This document shows, in pieces, positions 16,936-25,538 of a stretch of DNA of 64,000 bases (position 1 is its first letter; the number at the start of each line of letters is the position of its first letter). A program made the translations under genes and the position numbers. Source of the stretch: Prevotella sp. E2-28 (GTDB lineage: Bacteria > Bacteroidota > Bacteroidia > Bacteroidales > Bacteroidaceae); assembly GCF_022024055.1 (NCBI RefSeq), contig NZ_CP091788.1, positions 248,001 to 312,000 on the forward strand, read 5' to 3'. The notes beneath the pieces are model-generated. The model saw nothing but the letters and a program-made list of their open reading frames with translations, was not told the origin of the DNA and searched no databases.

Positions 16936-17790
16936 TTAAAGGGCCATGAAACGTTTGAGAATCTGTTCTACATCCACTTCACGGTATTTGTCGGAAACCT
17001 TAGTGCGTGTTTCCCAGTCGCTGTCATTGCTCAGGTAATTGAGACGTATGCCCAGTTTAATGTCTCTTTCGGGTGTGGTCATGGTAATCTTCATGACACT
17101 AGGAAACATCTTCTGTGCCATTTTCGTGAATTCATCGTATTCCCAGTTCAGTTGGGTATTGCCTTTGAATGTGTCACGATACGAGATGTTGGTCATGTGG
17201 ATGCGTCCAGACTGCTTGTTGGTTAGCCAACTGTAATTCATCTTACCTTCTTCCAAACTGATAACGGCATCATCTCCGTCTGTGTTTGTGGTGAATTTGC
17301 TCAGCGCATTCTGGTCAACAGACTGTTGGCCGGGCTTGAACAGTTCATTCCAGAAGAGTGCCTGTAAGGTGTAGAAATTGATACCGCTGTTGCGCAGGAA
17401 GTCTACATAATTATATGGAACCTTGAGGTATTGTTTGTTGATGCGGTCTATGATGAGTACATAATCTTTGGTGAACTCCATTCGGCCAGCTTCAACGAAG
17501 CCGAAAGCCATGAGTTGCATCTGAATCACGTCATCACGCTTCATCTTCAAGTTTCCTGTCAATGCCATCTGTTGTGAGCCGTACTCTACGGTAAACTTTA
17601 GTTTAGAAGTGATGAATTGCGTTGTCTGTGCATTGCCCATCACTTTATTGTAAACTTCGCTACTATGTTCAGATCCTGGTTCTGAGATGGTAGGCGTAAC
17701 GTCTTTTACAGCCTGCTTTTTTGTATGGCAGGATGTTAGACAGAGGGGAATTGCCAGAACGGCAACTTTCAGGATGTTTGATATTCTCAT
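16936..17790 (-). CDS. DUF4292 lipoprotein
   Basis: A 284-residue protein of the DUF4292 family. The N-terminus is a lipoprotein signal with lipobox LTSC (Cys21), so the mature protein is lipid-anchored in the outer or inner membrane. The rest is predicted beta-rich, resembling LolA/LolB-like lipoprotein folds, which is the best structural guess. Its ATG overlaps the end of the TPR gene by four bases, and the EnvC-like gene starts 35 bp after it. The grouping of dut, TPR, DUF4292 and M23 genes recurs in Bacteroidetes and hints at an envelope role. Confidence 0.88.
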   Translation of the reverse strand: MRISNILKVAVLAIPLCLTSCHTKKQAVKDVTPTISEPGSEHSSEVYNKVMGNAQTTQFITSKLKFTVEYGSQQMALTGNLKMKRDDVIQMQLMAFGFVEAGRMEFTKDYVLIIDRINKQYLKVPYNYVDFLRNSGINFYTLQALFWNELFKPGQQSVDQNALSKFTTNTDGDDAVISLEEGKMNYSWLTNKQSGRIHMTNISYRDTFKGNTQLNWEYDEFTKMAQKMFPSVMKITMTTPERDIKLGIRLNYLSNDSDWETRTKVSDKYREVDVEQILKRFMAL

Positions 17791-19499
17791 TGCTTTATAT
17801 ATTTTTTGCGTTTAATTTTTCTTGCTACAAGTTTGTTGGTTGGGTCTTTTGCTAAGGATTGTTGCCAGTATTCTATGGCTTTGGTGATATCTCCATTCTG
17901 CGCATAGATGTCGCCAGCATGTTCTATGACAACGGCTGCAGGCGTGGAGTCGTTCTGCAGCGTCTGGTCAATATAGATGCGAGCCTCGGCGTAACGGCCC
18001 TGCATAAAGAGTATCCAAGCGTAAGTGTCTAGGTAGGTGGCGTTCTTGGGCTCGGCCTTAATGGTCTTGTAACTCATTTCTTCAGCCCGTTCCAGGTTGG
18101 CACCCTTCAGACTGAGGTAATAGGCGTAATTATTCAGACAACCAATGTTGTCGGGTTTCCATTGCAGGCAGGAGTCGTATGCGGCAAAGGCCTCTTTTTC
18201 GCGGTCTTTCTGGAACAGAAGGTCACCCATAACAGCATAGAAGTCTGATACGATTTCTGGTGAACTCTGTTCGTTGATGACATTGATGCCGTTCTGGAAT
18301 GCTTCTAAGGCGTGGTCGGTATCCTGTTTGCGATAGTAAGCCATACCTTGATAATAGTAGAATGCCATCTCCTCAGGGTTGTATTGACGGGCAGCCTGAC
18401 AGAGACTTATTATGCGATCGTCATTATTGTCGTCCCAGGCAAACTGCACCAGATGAAGTCTGGCAGAGGCTCTGTCGGGATTCAGTTGCAACACAAGTTC
18501 AAGGGCTGCGGCAATGCTGTCGCGTGGCATTTGCTTCAAGTCCATATAGGCTGCCTTTAGTTCGGCAATGTCGGCATCTGGCTCGGGTTGCTGAAGCATA
18601 TCATTAAACACACTAAGTATCTCTGTGCTGTCACCACCAGCCTGCTCGTTTTCAGCAATCATCTGTCGCAGCAGATAGACTTTATCGTTGATTTCTGTAT
18701 TCTTGTTAATGAGGATGCACCGAGTTATAGAATCGGCAGACTCTGTTTTATAAGTCCTGATGAAATAGGTCCTGAGTGATTGCTGGGCTTTCACGTTATT
18801 GGGTTCTTCCGCCATAATATCCTTTAGGATGGCATACGCTTCTTCCTCTTGGTCATTGCCCATCAGCGTATTGGCATATAGGGTACGGTAGTTGAGGTCG
18901 TAAGGATGATCTTCTGCCAGCGACTTAATGGCAGCAAGGGCTTTCTCCTTGTTGTCCATCTCCATGTAGAGTGCACTCTTTGTCAGTGAAATACGCTCGC
19001 TTTTGCCGTCGATAAGTTCCATTCGTTCCAAGACATCAATGGCTTTCTGGTAATCTTTTTCCTGATAATAGAGACGGTACAGCATTTCCAAGAGTTCCTG
19101 ACGGCTCTTGTCCTGCTCGTACATTTTCTCAACAACGGTGATGGCATCAGCATATTGCTCTTTGCTGATATACGATTGGGCCAGCGTTTCCATGTAGGTC
19201 ATGTCGCCAGGACAAAGGTCTGCAGCTTTCTTGAAATAGACGAGTGCTTTATCGGCATTCTTTATTTCACTATAGTACTGAGCTAAGAAGAAATAGGATT
19301 CTGAAGCGTCTGGTTTCAGTTCCAGACATCTGCTGAGTAAGTCGAAAGTGGCATCATGATGCCCTTTCTGTCTCTGCAGCATGGCTTCATGGAAGAGGAT
19401 TTCATATTTACGCTGAGAGTCGGTTTGAGCATTTAATCCCAAACAGCAAAGCAACAGCAAAACAATCATCCTGATCTTGTTCATATCTTTCTGCTTCAA
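17787..19499 (-). CDS. Exported TPR-repeat protein
   Basis: A 570-residue protein with a signal peptide (ending near LGLNAQ) followed by tetratricopeptide repeats along nearly its whole length; clear units include DADEASESYFFLAQYYSE-type and NKADKALVYFKKAADLCPGD-type helices, with late repeats at AEARIYIDQTLQNDS and ITKAIEYWQQSLAKDP. TPRs build protein-binding scaffolds in the periplasm. Translation may start at 19499 or at the second Met (19484). It begins five bases after the dut stop and overlaps the DUF4292 lipoprotein gene, so the products are likely made together; I infer a shared envelope function. Confidence 0.9.
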   Translation of the reverse strand: MKQKDMNKIRMIVLLLLCCLGLNAQTDSQRKYEILFHEAMLQRQKGHHDATFDLLSRCLELKPDASESYFFLAQYYSEIKNADKALVYFKKAADLCPGDMTYMETLAQSYISKEQYADAITVVEKMYEQDKSRQELLEMLYRLYYQEKDYQKAIDVLERMELIDGKSERISLTKSALYMEMDNKEKALAAIKSLAEDHPYDLNYRTLYANTLMGNDQEEEAYAILKDIMAEEPNNVKAQQSLRTYFIRTYKTESADSITRCILINKNTEINDKVYLLRQMIAENEQAGGDSTEILSVFNDMLQQPEPDADIAELKAAYMDLKQMPRDSIAAALELVLQLNPDRASARLHLVQFAWDDNNDDRIISLCQAARQYNPEEMAFYYYQGMAYYRKQDTDHALEAFQNGINVINEQSSPEIVSDFYAVMGDLLFQKDREKEAFAAYDSCLQWKPDNIGCLNNYAYYLSLKGANLERAEEMSYKTIKAEPKNATYLDTYAWILFMQGRYAEARIYIDQTLQNDSTPAAVVIEHAGDIYAQNGDITKAIEYWQQSLAKDPTNKLVARKIKRKKYIKQ

Positions 19500-19504
19500 A
19501 CTTC

Positions 19505-19948
19505 TTACTTTACTCCTGTGTGGCCGTATCCGCCTTCGCCACGTTCTGTTTCGTCAAGAACCTCAACCTCGATAAATTCAGCCTTTTCGTGGCGGGCAAT
19601 CACCATCTGCGCAATTCGTTCACCATCATTGACCACAAACTCTTCTTGAGACAGGTTGATAAGAACTACGCCGATTTCACCGCGGTAATCTGCATCAATG
19701 GTTCCTGGTGTGTTAAGCACGGTGATGCCTTTCTTCAGGGCCAGTCCGCTACGAGGGCGTACCTGCGCCTCGAAACCTGCGGGCAGGGCAATATGTAATC
19801 CCGTTGGAATCAGTTTCCTTTCTAGTGGTTTTAAAATTACGGGCTCTTCCAAATTGGCTCGGAGATCCATGCCAGCACTCAGTGGTGTGGCGTATTGGGG
19901 GAGGGGCTGGTGCCCTTTGTTGATGATATTTACTTTCATCTTACACAT
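19505..19948 (-). CDS. dut: dUTP diphosphatase
   Basis: A 147-residue trimeric dUTPase, hydrolysing dUTP to dUMP to supply thymidylate synthesis and keep uracil out of DNA. All five family motifs are present: [30 protein letters not shown] (catalytic Asp), GERIAQMVI and the glycine-rich [10 protein letters not shown] tail that closes over the substrate. The start could be the first Met or Met4 (19939); MKVNIINKG at Met4 looks like the usual N-terminus. First gene of the operon with the TPR, DUF4292 and EnvC-like genes. Confidence 0.96.
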   Translation of the reverse strand: MCKMKVNIINKGHQPLPQYATPLSAGMDLRANLEEPVILKPLERKLIPTGLHIALPAGFEAQVRPRSGLALKKGITVLNTPGTIDADYRGEIGVVLINLSQEEFVVNDGERIAQMVIARHEKAEFIEVEVLDETERGEGGYGHTGVK

Positions 19949-19966
19949 TATTTATTTTTGAAATTG

Positions 19967-19974
19967 CAAAATTA
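19967..19974 (-). promoter_or_regulatory. -7 box of the dut operon
   Basis: Reads TAATTTTG on the minus strand, 18 bases before the dut open frame. Confidence 0.65.
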
Positions 19975-20088
19975 GTGATTTATCTTTAAATTGCCATCAC
20001 ATTACAATTTATTTTATAAATTTTTGCAGATTAGTAAGGCGTATATGTGCTTTTTTGCGTCTTTGTCGCATAATCTCATATGGAACGG

Positions 20089-20119
20089 TTGGTCATATTG
20101 ATTCTTTTTTGTAATTTTG
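20089..20119 (+). promoter_or_regulatory. Promoter of dgt
   Basis: TTG at 20089-20091 and TAATTTTG at 20112-20119, 20 nt apart, a full Bacteroidetes promoter. The -7 box ends only five bases before the ATG at 20125, so the mRNA should have almost no leader. This also excludes the longer reading frame starting at 20080. Confidence 0.75.
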
Positions 20120-20124
20120 CACCT

Positions 20125-21465
20125 ATGAAAATGAAATGGGAAAATTTGATATCTAATTGCCGTTTGGGGCAGGAGCATCGTCATCTGGAGCGGCATGATG
20201 ACCGTACGGAGTTTAAGCGTGATTATGACCGTCTTATTTTTTCGGCACCTTTTCGCCGATTACAGAATAAGACGCAAGTGTTCCCATTGCCTGGCAGCGT
20301 GTTTGTACACAACCGACTGACTCATTCCCTTGAGGTGGCTAGTGTTGGAATGTCACTTGGAAATGACGTGGCTAGGTATTTGTGTGCAAAAAGACCTGAT
20401 TTCATCGATAGTCTTATTCCTGAATTGGGGCAGATTGTGGCTACGGCATGCTTGGCTCATGACCTGGGAAATCCTCCATTCGGCCACTCAGGTGAAAAGG
20501 CTATCCAGTCCTTTTTTACAGAAGGGAAAGGGGCTTACCTGAAAGAGCGAGTTTCACCTGAGTTTTGGAGTGATATTACTCGTTTTGATGGTAATGCGAA
20601 TGCTTTCCGATTGCTGACGCATAGTTTTAAAGGACGTCGCCAAGGTGGATTCGCAATGACCTATAGCACGTTGGCAAGTATTGTAAAATATCCGTTTCCA
20701 TCGTATGCTGCAACTAAAAATAAGTTTGGATTCTTTGCCTCTGAACGTGAGCATTACGAGGTTGTAGCAGAAGCTTTAGGTATACCGCAGTTGGATGCTG
20801 AAGCAGGACAGGAGCGTTGGGCTCGTTATCCGTTAGTCTATTTAGTTGAGGCTGCCGATGACATTTGTTATGAGATCATGGATTTGGAAGATGCCTTCAA
20901 ACTAAAGATTTTAACGTTTGAAGAAACTGCCACGATGATGTTGTCATTCTTCGATGAAACCGAAAGAAATCGCATTCGTGAGCGTATAAGTGATGAGCAG
21001 TTGACTGATACGAATGAGAAGGTTCAATACCTGCGTGCTTGCGTAATCGGAAAGCTTGAAAATGAATGTGTAAAGACTTTCCTGGAGAATGAAGATAAAA
21101 TACTGGAGGGGACATTTAAAGGTTCTCTGATAAATAATATGTCACCTCTTCAGCGTGATGCTTATAAGGCTTGTACGGAGGTGTCAATGGCTAGAATTTA
21201 TAAGAGTCGTCCTGTGCTTGATGTGGAACTTTCAGGTTATCGCATCATGGCAACCTTAATGGAGCTGATGGTTGAAGCTATAGAACATCCTGAGCGCTAC
21301 TATTCACAACAACTCATTGGTCGAGTAAGTAGTCAGTATGATATTGATAGCGACGATCTGGAAACCCGCTTGATGGCAGTCGTCGATTATATTACTGGCA
21401 TGACCGATGTCTATGCCTTGGATGTTTATCAGAAGATTTGTGGTATCTCCTTGCCAATCATCTAA
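20125..21465 (+). CDS. dgt: Deoxyguanosinetriphosphate triphosphohydrolase-like protein
   Basis: A 446-residue HD-domain enzyme that cleaves dGTP (or other dNTPs) to the nucleoside and triphosphate, tuning dNTP pools. The HD metal site is visible as THSLEVASVG (first His), ACLAHDLGNPPFGHSGE (His-Asp) and the later EAADDICYEIMDLEDA block (Asp). The start at 20125 is set by the promoter, whose -7 box lies inside the longer open frame. The gene converges on glsB, three bases apart. Confidence 0.92.
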   Translation: MKMKWENLISNCRLGQEHRHLERHDDRTEFKRDYDRLIFSAPFRRLQNKTQVFPLPGSVFVHNRLTHSLEVASVGMSLGNDVARYLCAKRPDFIDSLIPELGQIVATACLAHDLGNPPFGHSGEKAIQSFFTEGKGAYLKERVSPEFWSDITRFDGNANAFRLLTHSFKGRRQGGFAMTYSTLASIVKYPFPSYAATKNKFGFFASEREHYEVVAEALGIPQLDAEAGQERWARYPLVYLVEAADDICYEIMDLEDAFKLKILTFEETATMMLSFFDETERNRIRERISDEQLTDTNEKVQYLRACVIGKLENECVKTFLENEDKILEGTFKGSLINNMSPLQRDAYKACTEVSMARIYKSRPVLDVELSGYRIMATLMELMVEAIEHPERYYSQQLIGRVSSQYDIDSDDLETRLMAVVDYITGMTDVYALDVYQKICGISLPII

Positions 21466-21468
21466 AGA

Positions 21469-22461
21469 TTACCGTTTCTCTTTGTAGATGATTTTGTTGG
21501 CACCACTGGTAATCTTTAGGGCTTCTGGGTGCTCTTTGATGAAAGAGTCAATGTGGCGAACGCGCTTCTCTTCCAGCACTTCATCCATAGCAATGAGGAT
21601 GCCAGTCTCTTCGACATCGCCAAAACCATAATTGATGGCTGTTCCAAAGAGTTTCATTGTAGGCGACAGGCTCATGTAGGCGTTCACCAATGGTGGAATA
21701 TTGTAGCCTAGTGCGCGGATGTGCTGGTTAAGAATACGGTAGTCTTCCTTGAAGTTGTCCTCAGTGAAAATAGCTGCCAATTCTTTTTCGTCGGTCTCAA
21801 TTTTCAACGGTTTCATCGGGATTACCAGCTCTTCCTTGTCTGAGAAATGCTTCTTCAAGAAGTAGAGAATCATGTCGCGTCCCTCGCGGATATAGCTGGG
21901 GTACATGGTCATCTTTCCAAAGAAATACTTTACGTTTGGCATGATGACCGTCAAGGCTCCAAGCCCGTCCCAGAGGTTGTCGAGTGCAAACAGACTCTTG
22001 GCACCCATCTTTGAACTCTGATAGGGTAGGCTTACGAAGGAACGGCCTAGTTCAATGGTATAGGGCATGTAGTCGCGGAGAAATTTCTCAGAGAAATGGA
22101 ACATGTGGCTGGTGGCAAGAATAGGTTGCCCATTCTTGTCCATCTCCCATTTTGTGCCTTCCAGATAACGGTATCCGCCTATTATCTCCTCGGCTTCCGG
22201 GTTCCATACGATGAGCTGCTTATAGCAGTTCTCGCAAGTATCGAACTCGTCGATGTCAACCTCTTTGCCTGTGCCACCACCGGCTTCGCGGAAGGCGATT
22301 TCGCGTAGTCGTCCAATCTCACGCATCACGTTAGGTGCATTGTGTGCAGTGACAATGTAGATCTTGTTATTGCTCTTGTTGGTCATTCGCAACTGAAGTT
22401 CTGGCTTTAGTTCGGCTTTGAGTACCTCAACTGGGATTGGATCGATGATAGGTTGTTCCAT
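21469..22461 (-). CDS. glsB: GNAT-fold N-acyltransferase, GlsB/OlsB-like
   Basis: A 330-residue member of the ornithine-lipid OlsB family, which in Bacteroides is GlsB: it N-acylates glycine with a 3-hydroxy fatty acid, the first step of glycine-lipid synthesis. The core GNAT region lies around IGRLREIAFREAGGG (residues ~60-75) and IVWNPEAEEIIGGYRYLEG, with SRSFV-type acyl-binding strands after it. I choose the ATG at 22461 (MEQPIIDPIP), 29 bp after glsA; the longer frame to 22572 would overlap glsA by 82 bp and encodes a Lys-rich tail. The next gene upstream is the matching O-acyltransferase, which supports the role. Confidence 0.85.
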   Translation of the reverse strand: MEQPIIDPIPVEVLKAELKPELQLRMTNKSNNKIYIVTAHNAPNVMREIGRLREIAFREAGGGTGKEVDIDEFDTCENCYKQLIVWNPEAEEIIGGYRYLEGTKWEMDKNGQPILATSHMFHFSEKFLRDYMPYTIELGRSFVSLPYQSSKMGAKSLFALDNLWDGLGALTVIMPNVKYFFGKMTMYPSYIREGRDMILYFLKKHFSDKEELVIPMKPLKIETDEKELAAIFTEDNFKEDYRILNQHIRALGYNIPPLVNAYMSLSPTMKLFGTAINYGFGDVEETGILIAMDEVLEEKRVRHIDSFIKEHPEALKITSGANKIIYKEKR

Positions 22462-22490
22462 TTTTATTATTTTATTTGCTTTTTTCTTTG

Positions 22491-23312
22491 TTATTCTGAA
22501 AGTTTGTAAACCTGTTCTTTTACGAAATTTGCCCATTCCATCGGCGGTTTTTCGTTGGTAAATGTTTGCCAAGGAATTGGCTTTCCAAAAGTGATGGTAA
22601 AGGTATGGCCTTCGTTTTTGAACATTTCGTCTGCTAGGAATAGCATGGCGATATTGATTTTCTTCACATACTTGTCGCTGATGTTCGAGAGACGATAGAA
22701 AAAGTTACTGTTGTGGCCCTCGAAATAGATGGGTACTACATCACGATGAGTTTCTACGCTCTTTGTGATGAATGTCTTTTTCCATTCCAAGTCTCGGATA
22801 AGACCATTGCGCTTGCGGGAGCAGAGGCCTGCAGGAAACATTAGGATGTGTGTGTCACCTTGAAAACCGGCTTCTACGATAGCAGGGAAATCGCGTCCGT
22901 TCTTGCCAGTCTTATTGATAGGGATGCATAGGGGTGCTAAACCTGGAAGGTTCATCAGTAAATCATTGACTAAGTAACGGAAGTTGTCATCGTAGAACTC
23001 GCCAATAACAGAACCAATGGCAATGCCGTCAATACCCCCCAAAGGATGGTTGCTCACGAAGGTGTAGCGGTGAGGGTCGTTTTTTGAGGGTAGGTTTTCT
23101 ATGCCTTTAACTTTGATGGTTACTTTTAGGTTGCTTAATTGAGCCTTAAGCCATGGGGTGCCTTTCAAATCACGGGTCTTCCACAGATAGGTATTGATTT
23201 GGTCTTCGTGGGCAATATGCTTGAGCCACCAAACCAATGGCCGAGGAACCCAACGGGCTTTTTTGCCCATCTTCCCATTTAGAATCTTGTCTATGTCAAT
23301 AGTCTTCTCCAT
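22491..23312 (-). CDS. glsA: 1-acyl-glycerol-3-phosphate acyltransferase-like O-acyltransferase, GlsA/OlsA-like
   Basis: A 273-residue PlsC-family acyltransferase. The catalytic block is NHPLGGIDG (position ~89-97, the HxxxxD-type motif being HPLGGID), with FPAGLCSRK as the phosphate-binding block III. In Bacteroides the gene paired with glsB encodes GlsA, which adds the second acyl chain to the 3-hydroxyl of N-acyl-glycine. It is transcribed first, 29 bp ahead of glsB, from a -7 box at 23348-23355. A role in phosphatidic acid synthesis is less likely given the partner. Confidence 0.85.
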   Translation of the reverse strand: MEKTIDIDKILNGKMGKKARWVPRPLVWWLKHIAHEDQINTYLWKTRDLKGTPWLKAQLSNLKVTIKVKGIENLPSKNDPHRYTFVSNHPLGGIDGIAIGSVIGEFYDDNFRYLVNDLLMNLPGLAPLCIPINKTGKNGRDFPAIVEAGFQGDTHILMFPAGLCSRKRNGLIRDLEWKKTFITKSVETHRDVVPIYFEGHNSNFFYRLSNISDKYVKKINIAMLFLADEMFKNEGHTFTITFGKPIPWQTFTNEKPPMEWANFVKEQVYKLSE

Positions 23313-23347
23313 GACTGCTTTCCCTAGCTTTCTTGCATATCAATCTG

Positions 23348-23355
23348 CAAAATTA
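23348..23355 (-). promoter_or_regulatory. -7 box of glsA-glsB
   Basis: Reads TAATTTTG on the minus strand, 35 bases before the glsA ATG. Confidence 0.6.
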
Positions 23356-23522
23356 CGTAAAAACTTTCAGTTTCTTCTTTTTTTTTAGATGAAAATTAAT
23401 ATTTTTGCACATATTAAGGATTTTGTTGCGTAGCATCATTCTCTCGTAGGAGCGACAAAATGTGTAGCTAATTGTCGCAAAATGTATGAAAATGAGAAAA
23501 TTTTTATGTTTGCGAAAAAAAA

Positions 23523-23549
23523 GTGGGGAAATGTGGGGGATTGTGGAGG
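23523..23549 (+). promoter_or_regulatory. Probable MraZ operator (three direct repeats)
   Basis: GTGG begins at 23523, 23533 and 23543, exactly 10 bp apart: GTGGGGAAAT, GTGGGGGATT, GTGGAGGAAA. MraZ proteins bind tandem TGGGN boxes spaced by 5 nt, which gives this period. The repeats lie directly before the -7 box at 23558-23565 and overlap the expected -33 region, so binding should repress the dcw promoter. Confidence 0.8.
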
Positions 23550-23557
23550 AAAATGAT

Positions 23558-23565
23558 TACCTTTG
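23558..23565 (+). promoter_or_regulatory. -7 box of the dcw cluster
   Basis: TACCTTTG, a perfect TAnnTTTG, 29 bases before the mraZ ATG. It lies immediately after the three GTGG repeats and is the only strong promoter I see before ftsZ. Confidence 0.75.
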
Positions 23566-23594
23566 CACACAAACTCTTATTAATTAATGTTCGT

Positions 23595-24044
23595 ATGCGT
23601 TTTCTAGGTAATATAGAAGCCAAGACCGATGCCAAAGGCCGCATTTTTCTGCCAGCCCTCTTTCGTAAGGTGCTGCAGGCTGCGGGTGAGGAGGTGCTTG
23701 TGATGCGCAAGGATGTGCATCAGCGTTGTCTTGTGCTTTATCCTGAAAGTACCTGGAATCGTCGTATGGATGCGCTGTTGGAAAAAGTCAACGAGTGGGA
23801 TGATGTTGGCCAGCAAGTACTTCGCCAGTATGTATCTGAGGCGGAGGTGCTAACGCTCGATGGTAATGGACGTTTCCTGATACCAAAGCGCTATTTGCAG
23901 ATGGCTGACATTGAGCAGGGCGTAAGGTTTATAGGCATCAATGATGCTATTGAGATATGGGCAGTTGAAAAGACGCAACAGCCGTTCTTGCCGCAAGAAG
24001 AATTTGCGGAGAAGCTGAAAGCCATCATGGCGACTAACCACTGA
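23595..24044 (+). CDS. mraZ: Transcriptional regulator MraZ
   Basis: A 149-residue AbrB-like protein with two MraZ domains; each carries a DxxGR motif, seen as TDAKGRIFLP (residues ~12-21) and LDGNGRFLIP (~89-98). It forms a ring-shaped oligomer that binds TGGG repeats and represses its own dcw operon. I start at 23595 (MRFLGNIEAK); the longer frame covers the promoter and operator. First gene of the division cluster, six bases before rsmH. Confidence 0.95.
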   Translation: MRFLGNIEAKTDAKGRIFLPALFRKVLQAAGEEVLVMRKDVHQRCLVLYPESTWNRRMDALLEKVNEWDDVGQQVLRQYVSEAEVLTLDGNGRFLIPKRYLQMADIEQGVRFIGINDAIEIWAVEKTQQPFLPQEEFAEKLKAIMATNH

Positions 24045-24049
24045 AGACA

Positions 24050-24997
24050 ATGATAAAAACAGCAGAAGCGTATCACGTATCGGTCCTTTTAAGGGAGAGC
24101 GTTGACGGGCTGGCTATCCAGCCTGATGGCGTCTATGTAGATGTAACCTTTGGTGGCGGTGGCCATTCGCGCGAAATTCTCGGCAGATTGGGGAAAAATG
24201 GCCATCTGTATGGCTTTGATCAAGATGCCGACGCAGAAAAGAATTTGTCTAACCTAACAGATGAAACCTCTTTTTTTGCCGTAGATGATAGATTTACCTT
24301 TGTGCGTAGCAACTTTAGGTATATCAAGAACTGGATGCGTTATTATGACGTTGATGGAATTGATGGTCTGTTGGCAGATCTGGGTGTATCGTCACATCAT
24401 TTCGATGATGAGACGCGTGGCTTTTCATTTCGCTTTGATGCTCCGTTGGACATGAGAATGAACAAAAGGGCAGGCATGACGGCTGCTGATATATTGAACA
24501 ACTATACGGAACAACAGCTGGCAGATGTTTTCTATCTCTATGGAGAATTGAAGAATGCAAGAAAGTTGGCTTCAGTGATAGTTAAAGCTAGGCAAGAGAA
24601 GCCAATTTTGACCACAGGCCAACTTCTGGAGTTGACGGAACGCCTTTTCGCTAAAGAGCGCGAGAAAAAGGAGGTGACAAAGTTGTTTCAGGCATTGCGT
24701 ATAGAGGTGAATCATGAGATGGATGCCTTGCGTGAAATGCTGATGGGAGCCTGTGAATTGCTAAAACCAGGTGGTCGTTTGAGTGTGATTACATATCATT
24801 CACTGGAAGACCGTATCGTGAAGAATGTGATGCGTTCTGGTAATGCAGAAGGGAAGGTGGAACAGGACTTTTTTGGACGTACAAAAGCACCTTTACACCT
24901 TATTAATAATAGAGTGATTATGGCCTCGGATGAAGAGTTGGCTGCTAACCCCCGTAGTCGTAGTGCAAAGTTGAGAATAGCAGAAAAAGTAGAATAG
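24050..24997 (+). CDS. rsmH: 16S rRNA (cytosine1402-N4)-methyltransferase
   Basis: A 315-residue SAM-dependent methyltransferase that modifies C1402 in the ribosomal P site. The SAM loop is DVTFGGGGHSREIL (residues ~33-46); DLGVSSHHFDD and RFDAPLDMRMN are typical of RsmH; VITYHSLEDRIVK near residue 248 is the catalytic block, followed by NPRSRSAKLR at the C-terminus. It follows mraZ as in nearly all dcw clusters and abuts ftsL with no gap. Confidence 0.97.
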   Translation: MIKTAEAYHVSVLLRESVDGLAIQPDGVYVDVTFGGGGHSREILGRLGKNGHLYGFDQDADAEKNLSNLTDETSFFAVDDRFTFVRSNFRYIKNWMRYYDVDGIDGLLADLGVSSHHFDDETRGFSFRFDAPLDMRMNKRAGMTAADILNNYTEQQLADVFYLYGELKNARKLASVIVKARQEKPILTTGQLLELTERLFAKEREKKEVTKLFQALRIEVNHEMDALREMLMGACELLKPGGRLSVITYHSLEDRIVKNVMRSGNAEGKVEQDFFGRTKAPLHLINNRVIMASDEELAANPRSRSAKLRIAEKVE

Positions 24998-25525
24998 ATG
25001 AAAAAAGACGAGAATAGCGATGTGGAGATGATTATCGAGACTGGTGGAGAACAGCAGTCTCTTGATGTGATATCGCAACCCGAAGAGGCTCTTGTACAGG
25101 AAAAACCTGTACAGGAAGGGAAGTCTCAGACAGAAGTGTCAGAATCGGCACGGGCCCTGCAACGTATCAAAGAGTCGGCCAGTGAAGATGATGATGCACC
25201 GGTAGGTTCACTCTCCCTTAAGCAGATTGTGGGTGGTGACTACCTGTTTGCCTTGGTTCGCCATCATATTGTTTTGATTTTGTTCATCGTTTTTTTCTTG
25301 GTCTTTTATATTGGTGTTCGCTATCAGTGTGAACAGGATGTGTTAGAGATAAATCAGTTGGAAAAGGAATTGGTTGATGCTAAGTATAAGGCGCTTTCCA
25401 GTTCTAGCAATCTGACAGAGCTTTGCCGACAGAGTAATGTTCTGAAGGTGTTGCGTGAAAATCAGGACACACTCCTGCATTTGAGTGATCAACCGCCCTA
25501 TATCATTGAAGTACCGGAAGATTGA
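24998..25525 (+). CDS. ftsL: FtsL-like division protein
   Basis: A 175-residue protein with an acidic cytoplasmic N-terminus of about 85 residues, one membrane segment (about 90-108, LILFIVFFLVFYIGV) and a periplasmic coiled coil (LEINQLEKELVDAKYK and after). Position between rsmH and ftsI and the topology identify it as FtsL, part of the FtsQLB complex that activates FtsWI; sequence identity among FtsL proteins is too low to rely on. The long acidic tail is typical of Bacteroidetes versions. Confidence 0.85.
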   Translation: MKKDENSDVEMIIETGGEQQSLDVISQPEEALVQEKPVQEGKSQTEVSESARALQRIKESASEDDDAPVGSLSLKQIVGGDYLFALVRHHIVLILFIVFFLVFYIGVRYQCEQDVLEINQLEKELVDAKYKALSSSSNLTELCRQSNVLKVLRENQDTLLHLSDQPPYIIEVPED

Positions 25526-25538
25526 GAAGTGATGGGTT

